Positions 34,342-41,008 of a stretch of 64,000 nucleotides of DNA are shown here, in pieces (position 1 is the first letter of the stretch; each line of letters starts with the position of its first letter). The DNA is taken from NCBI GenBank assembly GCA_039513195.1, contig JBCCRM010000022.1, forward strand, positions 17,392 to 81,391, read 5' to 3'. This DNA comes from Thermohalobaculum sp039513195. GTDB lineage: Bacteria > Pseudomonadota > Alphaproteobacteria > Rhodobacterales > Rhodobacteraceae. The translations under genes and the position numbers were made by a program. Below the pieces are notes generated by a model that was not told the origin of the DNA, ran no database searches, and was given only the letters and a program-made list of their open reading frames with translations.

Positions 34342-35039
34342 CGCGGCACCTCGACCGGCGCAAAGGCACTGACCTCGACCTCGCGGTCGGCGACCCGCAA
34401 CCGCGCCGCCTGGTCGTGGAAGATCCCGACGATGGCGGTGCGCCGCGTCTTCGCTTCGTCGATCAGGGTCAGGACGGTTTCACGGTTTTCGGCGTCCAGG
34501 CTGGCCGTTGGCTCGTCGAGCAACAGCGCCGGATAGTCATGGGCAAAGCCACGGGCAATGTTCACCCGCTGCTGTTCTCCGCCGGAAAAGGTAAGGGGGC
34601 TGAGCCGCCATAGCCTTTCCGGGATCCGGAGGCGGCTCAGCAGCACCCTCGCGCGCTCTTCGGCCGCGGCCCGGTCCCGCCCGAGCGCGAGCAAAGGCTC
34701 GGCCACCACCTCCAGCGTCGAAACCCGCGGGAGGACGCGCAGGAACTGCGACACATAGCCCAGCACATCGCGGCGCAGGGCGAGGATTTGGCGGGGATCG
34801 GCCTGGACGATATCGACCCCGGCGATCCGGATCGCGCCGGCACCGGCAAGATAGTTGCCATAGATCATGCGCATGAGGGTCGACTTGCCGGCGCCGGACG
34901 CGCCCGTCAGCGCCACGCATTCGCCGGGCGCCACGCTCAGGTCGGCGCTGGCGATCACCGGGATGTCGACGCCGCCCTGGTTATGGAGCGTAAAATGCTT
35001 GGCCGCGCCCTCGACCTCGATCATCGGAGATGCCGTCAT
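34338..35039 (-). CDS. phnL: PhnL, C-P lyase complex ABC-type protein
   Basis: A 233-aa ABC ATPase homologue. Walker A TGASGAGKSTLM, signature TFSGGEQQRVNIARG and Walker B ALLLDEPTASLD are intact. PhnL is required with PhnG, H and I for transfer of the phosphonate to the ribose of ATP; it does not appear to be a transport ATPase. It starts 14 nt after phnK and overlaps phnN. Confidence 0.95.
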   Translation of the reverse strand: MTASPMIEVEGAAKHFTLHNQGGVDIPVIASADLSVAPGECVALTGASGAGKSTLMRMIYGNYLAGAGAIRIAGVDIVQADPRQILALRRDVLGYVSQFLRVLPRVSTLEVVAEPLLALGRDRAAAEERARVLLSRLRIPERLWRLSPLTFSGGEQQRVNIARGFAHDYPALLLDEPTASLDAENRETVLTLIDEAKTRRTAIVGIFHDQAARLRVADREVEVSAFAPVEVPR

Positions 35040-35053
35040 ACCTGACCCCTCCC

Positions 35054-35899
35054 TCAGACCTGCAGGACCGAACTGACCAAGAGCTGCGTATAGGCATGCT
35101 GCGGATCGTCGAGCACCTGGTCAGTGAGCCCGGCCTCGATCACATGACCGTCCTTCATCACCAACAAACGGTCGGCGAGCAGGCGCACCACTGCCAGATC
35201 ATGGGTGACAATGATCGCCGAGATGCCCAGATCGCGGACGAGCCGCCGGATCAGGTCGAGGAGCCGCGCCTGCACGCTGACATCGAGACCGCCGGTCGGC
35301 TCGTCCATAAACACCAGCCGCGGACTCGTCACCAGGTTGCGGGCAATCTGCAAGCGCTGCTGCATGCCGCCTGAGAAGGCAGCCGGGCGGTCGTCGATCC
35401 GGTCGGCAGGGATCTCCACCTCGCGGAGCCAATCCAGTGCCGCCCCCCGGATCTTGCCGTAATGGCGTATTCCAGTGGCCATCAACCGCTCGCCGATATT
35501 CGCGCCGGCGGAGACGGTCATGCGCAGCCCGTCGCGCGGGTTCTGATGAACGAAGGCCCATTCGGTGCGCATCAGGCGGCGCCGGCAAGGCTCTGCGAGT
35601 AACACCGTATCGACCAGTCCGCCCGCCCGCGGCTCGTAGAGGATGCGGCCGCAGTCTGGCGCCAAATGCCCGCCCAGGCAACGCAGCAGCGTAGTCTTGC
35701 CGGAGCCGGACTCGCCCACAACGCCCAGGACCTCGCCGGGCCAAAGCGAAAGCTGGACATCCCTACAGCCGATCCGTTCGCCATAGAACCTCGATAGCCC
35801 ATCGACGGTCAGCAGGGGCTGCTCTGCGGAGACGCCCGCCTTCCGAAACCCTCCCCCACCATGGGGGGAGGGCTTTTCCAAGGCGAGATCGGCAGTCAT
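35054..35899 (-). CDS. phnK: PhnK, C-P lyase core-associated ABC-type protein
   Basis: A 281-aa ABC ATPase homologue with Walker A GESGSGKTTLLR, signature FSGGMQQRLQIARN and Walker B LVFMDEPTGGLD. PhnK docks on the PhnGHIJ core of C-P lyase. Normal PhnK begins at about PLLTVDGLSRFYG; here about 28 extra N-terminal residues (including EKPSPHGGGGF) are encoded by a palindromic repeat at 35849-35872. The annotated ATG at 35899 overlaps the DUF4406 stop (ATGA). Translation could also start downstream of the repeat. Confidence 0.92.
   Translation of the reverse strand: MTADLALEKPSPHGGGGFRKAGVSAEQPLLTVDGLSRFYGERIGCRDVQLSLWPGEVLGVVGESGSGKTTLLRCLGGHLAPDCGRILYEPRAGGLVDTVLLAEPCRRRLMRTEWAFVHQNPRDGLRMTVSAGANIGERLMATGIRHYGKIRGAALDWLREVEIPADRIDDRPAAFSGGMQQRLQIARNLVTSPRLVFMDEPTGGLDVSVQARLLDLIRRLVRDLGISAIIVTHDLAVVRLLADRLLVMKDGHVIEAGLTDQVLDDPQHAYTQLLVSSVLQV
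35849..35872. repeat. Palindromic element inside phnK start
   Basis: CCCTCCCCC (35849-35857), loop ACCATG, GGGGGAGGG (35864-35872), with partial AAA/TTTT extension. It encodes the Pro/Gly-rich part of the PhnK N-terminal extension. Short CCTCCCC...GGGGAGG palindromes coding for KPSP-type peptides are known in-frame insertions in alphaproteobacterial genes. A related motif is at about 48125-48142. Confidence 0.5.
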
Positions 35900-36249
35900 A
35901 TCGGTGCCTCGCCGCTTGCCGGAACCTCGGAAAGCGCCCAGTAGACCGGCAGACCCCGGCGCCGGAAACTCTCGGCCTCACGGTCGGCACCGTCCGACGG
36001 GCCGCCGATCCGCAGGCACCCATCGCAGCGCTCTGCAAGTGCGAGCGACATGGGCATCATGATCTCTTCAAAGCGGTCATCGCCGGCAGCCTCGATGATC
36101 GGCAACGCCAAATTGACGCCGATCACGGGCACATGACCCCGCTCGAAGAGCAGGAGCGCCGCTTCGTTCATCGCATGTAGGTTTGCGCGGCGCGTTATCT
36201 CATCTGCGCCGCAAGAGGTATAAGGACCGGCGACCATGATCCAACTCAT
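35896..36249 (-). CDS. DUF4406 nucleoside 2-deoxyribosyltransferase-like protein in the phn operon
   Basis: A 117-aa protein with a DUF4406-type fold related to nucleoside 2-deoxyribosyltransferases. MVAGPYTSCG at the N-terminus corresponds to the first strand and loop (VAGPYT), and MPMSLALAERCDGCLRIGGPSDGADREAE resembles the nucleoside-binding and catalytic region. It lies between phnJ and phnK and overlaps phnK by ATGA, so it is translated with the C-P lyase proteins. PhnI releases adenine from ATP in this pathway, so a nucleobase- or ribose-handling role is plausible but unproven. The domain assignment is from sequence pattern only. Confidence 0.6.
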   Translation of the reverse strand: MSWIMVAGPYTSCGADEITRRANLHAMNEAALLLFERGHVPVIGVNLALPIIEAAGDDRFEEIMMPMSLALAERCDGCLRIGGPSDGADREAESFRRRGLPVYWALSEVPASGEAPI

Positions 36250-36274
36250 CGGCCGGTTTCCCGATCAGGTGGGC

Positions 36275-36496
36275 TCATCTATGCGCCTCCAAAAACGGAA
36301 GAATTGCGTTGCGGGATGCATCTTGCGCGTCCCCATGGAGCGGGTGGCGAGGACAAGCGACGCTATACCGCCGAGTGAATGTCGCACCAATGCCAAGCGC
36401 AGTCGGCAGGCCGGGGCAGCAGTGGCCACCGATGGCGACGCCGTCCCCTTTGCGCCCTGCCCGGTCTTCACGATGGATCCAAACCGTCGGTGTCAT
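36275..36496 (-). CDS. Possible 73-aa ORF linking phnJ and the DUF4406 gene
   Basis: An ATG at 36496 overlaps the phnJ TGA (ATGA) and opens 73 codons (MTPTVWIHREDRAGRKG...), ending 25 nt before the DUF4406 start. Third-position GC by hand count is near 60 percent, lower than the phn genes around it. It may be a degraded gene, a coupling frame or chance. No family is recognised; two Cys and several His are present. Confidence 0.25.
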   Translation of the reverse strand: MTPTVWIHREDRAGRKGDGVAIGGHCCPGLPTALGIGATFTRRYSVACPRHPLHGDAQDASRNAILPFLEAHR

Positions 36497-37389
36497 AGGC
36501 CAGCATCCTCGTAGGGCGGGCTCATGGCGCCGCGATGGCCCGCTGCCCGGCGCGCAGCGCAATGGCAAGTGTCGGAACAGACGAACATGCGCCCGCCCCG
36601 GTCGTCGATGATCACCTCATCCAGATAGCTGTCAGTCGCTCCGCAGAGCGCGCAGTTCTGATCCACCCCGCCCGGGTCGAAGGGGTGATCCTCGAAATCC
36701 AGGCTCACCACCTGGGTGTGCGGCGGCAGGGCGTAGATCCTCTGTTCCCGCCCGGCACCGAAGAGCTGCAGCGCCTCGCAATCGTCAAGCTTCGGGTTGT
36801 CGAATTTCGGGATCGGCGAGGGATCCATGACGTAGCGCTGCTCCACCTTCACCGGATAGGCATAGGTGGTGGCGATATGGCCGTGCTGCGCGATGTCCTC
36901 GTAGAGCTTCACATGCATCACGCCGTATTCCTCCAGCGCGTGCATCTTCCGGGTCTCCGTCTCGCGTGGCTCTAGGAAGCGCAGCGGCTCCGGGATCGGG
37001 ACCTGATAGACGAGGATCTGGTCCTCGGTCAGCGGCGCCTCTGGGATGCGGTGGCGGCTCTGGATGATCGTCGCCTCGGCCGTCTCCTCGGTAGTCGCAA
37101 CGGCTGCGGTCCGTTCGAAGAATTTGCGGATCGAGACGGCATTGGTGGTGTCGTCGGCGCCCTGATCGATGACCTTAAGCACATCCTCCGGCGTCAGGCA
37201 GGCGGCGGTGACTTGTACACCCCCAGTGCCCCAGCCATAGGGCATGGGCATCTCGCGCGAGGCGAAGGGCACCTGATAGCCCGGTACGGCCACGGCCTTA
37301 AGGATCGCCCGGCGGATCATCGCTTTGGTCTGCTCGTCGAGATATGCGAAATTGTAGTCCATCGTATTCATCAGGTTGTAGAAACTCAC
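36493..37389 (-). CDS. phnJ: Carbon-phosphorus lyase, radical SAM subunit
   Basis: A 298-aa PhnJ, the enzyme that cleaves the C-P bond of 5-phosphoribosyl 1-phosphonate with SAM and a [4Fe-4S] cluster. The cluster cysteines C246, C249, C271 and C277 lie in CALCG and CSDTCHC and have the same spacing as C241, C244, C266 and C272 of the E. coli protein. Other family blocks are YNFAYLDEQTK, PMPYGWGTGG and PRETETRKMHALEEYG. GTG 37389 is used; an ATG at residue 7 or 10 is possible. Confidence 0.97.
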   Translation of the reverse strand: MSFYNLMNTMDYNFAYLDEQTKAMIRRAILKAVAVPGYQVPFASREMPMPYGWGTGGVQVTAACLTPEDVLKVIDQGADDTTNAVSIRKFFERTAAVATTEETAEATIIQSRHRIPEAPLTEDQILVYQVPIPEPLRFLEPRETETRKMHALEEYGVMHVKLYEDIAQHGHIATTYAYPVKVEQRYVMDPSPIPKFDNPKLDDCEALQLFGAGREQRIYALPPHTQVVSLDFEDHPFDPGGVDQNCALCGATDSYLDEVIIDDRGGRMFVCSDTCHCAARRAAGHRGAMSPPYEDAGL

Positions 37390-37568
37390 TGGCGTGGCTG
37401 ATGCGGTGACCCTGGCAATAGGGCTTCCGATGCTATTCGGTCTGGTCGGTTCAGGTTGAGCGGTCGATCCGCCGCGATGCCAAGGTGAGACGCCAAGACA
37501 CTTCCGGATCTGACGGCATCCGGGGCGTGCATTAGGACTCTGAATCGCGCGGAGACACTGCAGCTCAT
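37386..37568 (-). CDS. Possible 60-aa ORF bridging phnI and phnJ
   Basis: An ATG at 37568 overlaps the phnI TGA (ATGA). The frame runs 60 codons (MSCSVSARFRVLMHAPD...) and ends in a TGA that overlaps the GTG start of phnJ (GTGA). Codon use is unlike neighbouring phn genes (third-position GC about 60 percent by hand count). It fills a 175-bp gap that is absent from typical phnIJ pairs. It may serve coupling or be the remnant of an inserted sequence. Confidence 0.28.
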   Translation of the reverse strand: MSCSVSARFRVLMHAPDAVRSGSVLASHLGIAADRPLNLNRPDRIASEALLPGSPHQPRQ

Positions 37569-38650
37569 TCCGCGGCCTCCCGGCTTGCCATTAGCGCCTC
37601 TCGCCGTAGTTTGCGGAGCAGCTCCAACTCCGACTGAAAATCTACATAGTGGGGCAGCTTGATGTGCTCCAAAAAGCCGCTGGCCTGGATATTGTCGACA
37701 TGGGCGACGACGAACTCTTCATCCTGCGCCGGTGCGCCGGTGAAGTCCTCACCCAACTCCTCCCAGCGGAGCGCGCGGTCGACCAGCGACATGGCCAGAG
37801 CCTTCCGTTCGCCTTGCCCGAAGACCAGGCCATAGCCGCGGGTGAATTGCGGCGGCTCGGTCTTCGAGCCCTTGAATTGGTTCACCGTCTCGCATTCCGT
37901 GAGTTCGATCTCGGCGAAAGTGATAGAGAAGCCGAGTTCGGGGATCTCGACCTCCACCGCCACCATGCCGACGCGCAACTCGCCGACAAAGGCGTGGGTG
38001 CGGCCGTAGCCACGCTGCGTGGAATAGGCGAGGCCGAGCAGGAACCCCTCGTCGCCGCGAGCCATCGCCTGCAGGCGCAGCGCCCGTTCGCAGGGGAACT
38101 CCAGCGGCTCCCGCGTCAGGTCTGGCGGTTCGGCGCCAGTGTGGCGTTCTTCCTGGATCAACCCCTCTTCATTGAGGAAACCCACCACATGGGGCGCTGT
38201 CCGGTCGCCGCAGTCGGCCGTAGGGGCGTGCGGCACCTCCCCATCGGCGGCCAGCGCAAAGTCGAGAAGCCGGTGCGTATAGTCATAGGTCGGGCCGAGA
38301 ATCTGGCCGCCGGGCACGTCCTTGAACACCGCCGAGATCCGGCGGTTCGGCGCCATCTCCGCCGTCTCGACTGGCGTGGTAGCGCCGAAACGGGGCAGCG
38401 TCGTGCGATAGGCGCGGATCAGAAAGACCGCCTCGATCAGATCTCCGCTCGCCTGTTTGATCGCCAGCGCCGCCAGGTCGGGATCGTAGAGCGAGCCCTC
38501 CGCCATCACGCGGGCGACGGCGAGCCGCATCTGCTCGCGGATCTGCGCGAGCGACAGCTCCGGCACCGCAGGATCGCCGCGCCGCGCCTCCGCCAGCCAG
38601 GCATGCGCGTTTTCAATTGCGCGCTCGCCTCCCTTCACCGCGACATACAT
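37565..38650 (-). CDS. phnI: C-P lyase core subunit, nucleosidase
   Basis: A 361-aa PhnI. It forms the dimeric core of C-P lyase and, with PhnG, H and L, displaces adenine from ATP with the phosphonate. The start MYVAVKGGERAIENAHAWL is the normal family N-terminus and fixes the ATG at 38650; the open frame continuing to 39010 overlaps phnH. Family blocks GPTYDYTHRLLDFAL and LGLAYSTQRGYGRTH are present. It starts 5 nt after the phnH stop. Confidence 0.96.
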   Translation of the reverse strand: MYVAVKGGERAIENAHAWLAEARRGDPAVPELSLAQIREQMRLAVARVMAEGSLYDPDLAALAIKQASGDLIEAVFLIRAYRTTLPRFGATTPVETAEMAPNRRISAVFKDVPGGQILGPTYDYTHRLLDFALAADGEVPHAPTADCGDRTAPHVVGFLNEEGLIQEERHTGAEPPDLTREPLEFPCERALRLQAMARGDEGFLLGLAYSTQRGYGRTHAFVGELRVGMVAVEVEIPELGFSITFAEIELTECETVNQFKGSKTEPPQFTRGYGLVFGQGERKALAMSLVDRALRWEELGEDFTGAPAQDEEFVVAHVDNIQASGFLEHIKLPHYVDFQSELELLRKLRREALMASREAAE

Positions 38651-38655
38651 CGGCG

Positions 38656-39240
38656 TCAGCCTCCAATCCGGATCGACCGCGGCAGCCCCGCCAGGCGGGA
38701 CCCTGCGGTGAAGAAGAAATCGAGCCCGAGCGGAGATTTTCGGGCATTGGCTTGGAGCATCGGCACCGCGTCGGCCGGCAGCAGCGGCGACCAGGACTGC
38801 GCTTCCCGGATGCCGGGGCCGCTCAATGTCAGTGTCGCGCCGCCATCCAAGCCAGCCGTCTCTACAATCAACGTGGTTGAGCGGTCCGGGAATTGTGGCT
38901 CGCCCTGCGGCCAAGCCTCGATTGGCAGCAACTCCTCCCATCGCCCAAGGGCGAATTCCGCCTCCGCCCGGCCGACGGTTTGAGGAGCGTTTGTATGAAA
39001 GAGCAGCCACGCCGCCGAATCGGTTCCGCGCAGTCTCTCCGGTAGCCAGAGGGGCGTCGTCGCATCGGCGAGCGTGAGGAGCAATGCTGCCGCAGCCGCC
39101 TCGAGGGGGTGCGGTGGCGCTACAGGGTCGATCGATTCGATCCGGCCTGGCCGCGACAGTGCCCTGAGCATGGCGCGGAAGGAGGCGGCCGCCTGCCTTG
39201 GCCGGTCATCGAACGCACCGGAAAGGTCGGGCGGTGCCAT
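38656..39240 (-). CDS. phnH: C-P lyase core subunit PhnH
   Basis: A 194-aa PhnH. Conserved stretches are FRAMLRALSRPGRI near residue 21, ADATTPLWLP in the middle and GPGI followed by PLGLDFFF near the end. It is a PLP-transferase-like fold without the cofactor and is part of the PhnGHI assembly. ATG overlaps the phnG stop by one nucleotide (TGATG at 39240). Confidence 0.95.
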   Translation of the reverse strand: MAPPDLSGAFDDRPRQAAASFRAMLRALSRPGRIESIDPVAPPHPLEAAAAALLLTLADATTPLWLPERLRGTDSAAWLLFHTNAPQTVGRAEAEFALGRWEELLPIEAWPQGEPQFPDRSTTLIVETAGLDGGATLTLSGPGIREAQSWSPLLPADAVPMLQANARKSPLGLDFFFTAGSRLAGLPRSIRIGG

Positions 39241-39695
39241 CAGCTATCCCCCCGCGCAAGCGTGAAGAACTCGACCTTCGTTGCCGCGGCCTTCGCCGAC
39301 CGGTCACGCGCGGCTTGCTCCGCAGCATCCGCCAGCGGCTCGATGACTTGACGAAACATGGCTTCTGCCTCAGCTTCCTCCTGTAGCAACGCGTCGCAAA
39401 GCGCTGCTATCTTCGCTTTTTCACGGCTCCGGCCCGATACGATGGCATGGCCAGTGGTGCCGCCCTCCAACTGAAGTGCACAGCGGGTAACGGTCATTTC
39501 GCCGAGATTGAAGGCGTCGCCCGTTCCTCCGGTCCGACCGCGCACCATGACCGTGCCGATCTCCGGCGTGCGGATCCAATTGAACTTAGGGTCGCGGCCC
39601 GTCGCCCGCCAGACAGCGACCAGAACAGGCTCCGGCGCCCGCGCGAGAACACTCATCCAGCGTTGCCGGGGCGCGGTCTGGTCCGGCTCGTTCAT
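39240..39695 (-). CDS. phnG: C-P lyase core subunit PhnG
   Basis: A 151-aa PhnG, first gene of the minus-strand phn operon. RQRWMSVLARAP at the start, RTPEIGTVMVRGRTGGTGDAF and LGEMTVTRCAL are family blocks, and GHAIVSGRSREKA follows. ATG 39695 is taken as the start since RQRWM lies 10 residues downstream. The upstream 250 bp is shared with phnF and contains AT-rich possible operator sequence. Confidence 0.95.
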   Translation of the reverse strand: MNEPDQTAPRQRWMSVLARAPEPVLVAVWRATGRDPKFNWIRTPEIGTVMVRGRTGGTGDAFNLGEMTVTRCALQLEGGTTGHAIVSGRSREKAKIAALCDALLQEEAEAEAMFRQVIEPLADAAEQAARDRSAKAAATKVEFFTLARGDS

Positions 39696-39817
39696 CGCGC
39701 GCGCCCTTGCGTCCCACCGCCCCCCGGCGCAGCCTCTCGGCAGACACTTGCCTGCCGTGAAGCAGCCAAAACGCAAGGGTGATTTCCCGAAACTGGACCA
39801 TCGCTATATTTGTCGGA

Positions 39818-39873
39818 TATACAACGAAGCATGCTATCTATCCGTTGACGAGATATCTAGACCACTATACAAC
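39818..39873. promoter_or_regulatory. Probable PhnF operator / divergent phn promoter region
   Basis: The phnG-phnF gap (39696-39947) is AT-rich between about 39800 and 39895. TATACAAC occurs twice in direct orientation (39818-39825 and 39866-39873). TAGACCA at 39858-39864 equals the right part of TGGTATAGACCA, the operator of mycobacterial PhnF. These make an operator for the adjacent GntR-family PhnF likely; the exact site is not defined. Confidence 0.45.
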
Positions 39874-39947
39874 CACGCCAGTTTGTAACATTCTTGCCGA
39901 TGAGGCGCAATCGCCTGAACGGTCAACAGGAAGAAGTTTTCGTGACG

Positions 39948-40682
39948 ATGTCTGACGCAACTTCCCGGCCTGGAACACTTTGGCGGCGCATCCACGATAC
40001 ATTGTCTCACGAGATTGATGATGGGCGCTATCCCGCAGGTGCGAAACTTCCGACCGAAGCGGCCTTGGCGGAACGGTTCAGCGTCAACCGCCACACGGTG
40101 AGACGCGCGCTCGAGGCACTTCGCGAAGCGGGCCGCATCCATGTCCGCCGAGGCGCCGGAGCATTCGTTACGCAAGGGCGGTTCGATTACGCGATCGGCC
40201 CGCGGACGCGGTTCTCCGCCAATCTCGCGGAACTCGGCGCCGCACCGAACCGGCGGATCATCCGGCTGGAGACCTTGCCGGCCGACCAACAAGAGGCGGA
40301 GAGGCTGGGGCTCGCAAAGGCGGCGCCGGTTATCGTTGCCGAGAACATCGCCGAAGCGGATGGTGTCCCAGTGATTTACAGCCGAAACACCTACCCGGCT
40401 GACCGTCTGCCCGGTCTCTATGGGGCGCTACGGGAGGTCAACGGGATCACCAAGGCGCTCGCCAAAATCGGGGTCACCGACTATCAGAGACTGTGGACCA
40501 GGATCGTCGCCGAACGCCCCGGGGCGATGATCGCGCGCCATCTTAAGATGCCGGAGAACCACCCAGTCTTGCGCACCGAGAGCCTCAATGCCGACCCACA
40601 TGGCAGAGCGGTGGAGTATGCCAAGGCATGGTTCTGTTCTGACCGTATCGCGCTGGTGGTCGACAAATCGAGTTTTGGGTAG
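39948..40682 (+). CDS. phnF: PhnF, GntR-family (HutC type) regulator of phosphonate genes
   Basis: A 244-aa GntR/HutC regulator. The winged helix is LPTEAALAERFSVNRHTVRRAL at about residues 36-57, followed by a UTRA-type effector domain with TRFSANLAELG. PhnF represses phn genes in response to phosphate or phosphonate status. It is divergent from phnG. ATG 39948 is given; GTG 39942 has better spacing to AGGAAG and is an alternative. It is followed 22 nt later by a pterin dehydratase gene. Confidence 0.92.
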   Translation: MSDATSRPGTLWRRIHDTLSHEIDDGRYPAGAKLPTEAALAERFSVNRHTVRRALEALREAGRIHVRRGAGAFVTQGRFDYAIGPRTRFSANLAELGAAPNRRIIRLETLPADQQEAERLGLAKAAPVIVAENIAEADGVPVIYSRNTYPADRLPGLYGALREVNGITKALAKIGVTDYQRLWTRIVAERPGAMIARHLKMPENHPVLRTESLNADPHGRAVEYAKAWFCSDRIALVVDKSSFG

Positions 40683-40704
40683 CGGCCAGGCGAAAGGGGA
40701 GAGG

Positions 40705-40980
40705 ATGGCAGCGGCAGCGGAAGTCTCGGAGACATTGCTGATGGCGGGTTGGGAGCTTCGCGACGACGGGAAAGCTCTGGTGAAGACCTACAAATTCGCG
40801 AATTTCCGGGACGCGATGGCTTGGATGATGCGCGCCGCCTTCGAGGCGGAGGCAGCCGATCACCACCCGGAATGGGAAAACGTCTACAACCGCGTCGCCG
40901 TAACGCTGACAACCCATGATGCCGGCGGGCTCACCGCGAAAGATACAGACCTCGCCGCGAAGTTCGATGCAGTGATGTGA
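40705..40980 (+). CDS. phhB: Pterin-4a-carbinolamine dehydratase
   Basis: A 91-aa PCD/DCoH protein. YKFANFRDAMAWMMRAAFEAE leads to HHPEWENVYNRVAVTLTTHD, which holds the catalytic His-His-Pro, and AGGLTAKDTDLAAK closes the fold. It dehydrates 4a-hydroxytetrahydrobiopterin; bacterial members also have molybdopterin-related roles. GGGGAGAGG precedes ATG 40705. It follows phnF on the same strand, but no functional link is known. Confidence 0.92.
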   Translation: MAAAAEVSETLLMAGWELRDDGKALVKTYKFANFRDAMAWMMRAAFEAEAADHHPEWENVYNRVAVTLTTHDAGGLTAKDTDLAAKFDAVM

Positions 40981-41008
40981 TCGCCCGCTTCAGAGCGCAG
41001 GGCGGAAG

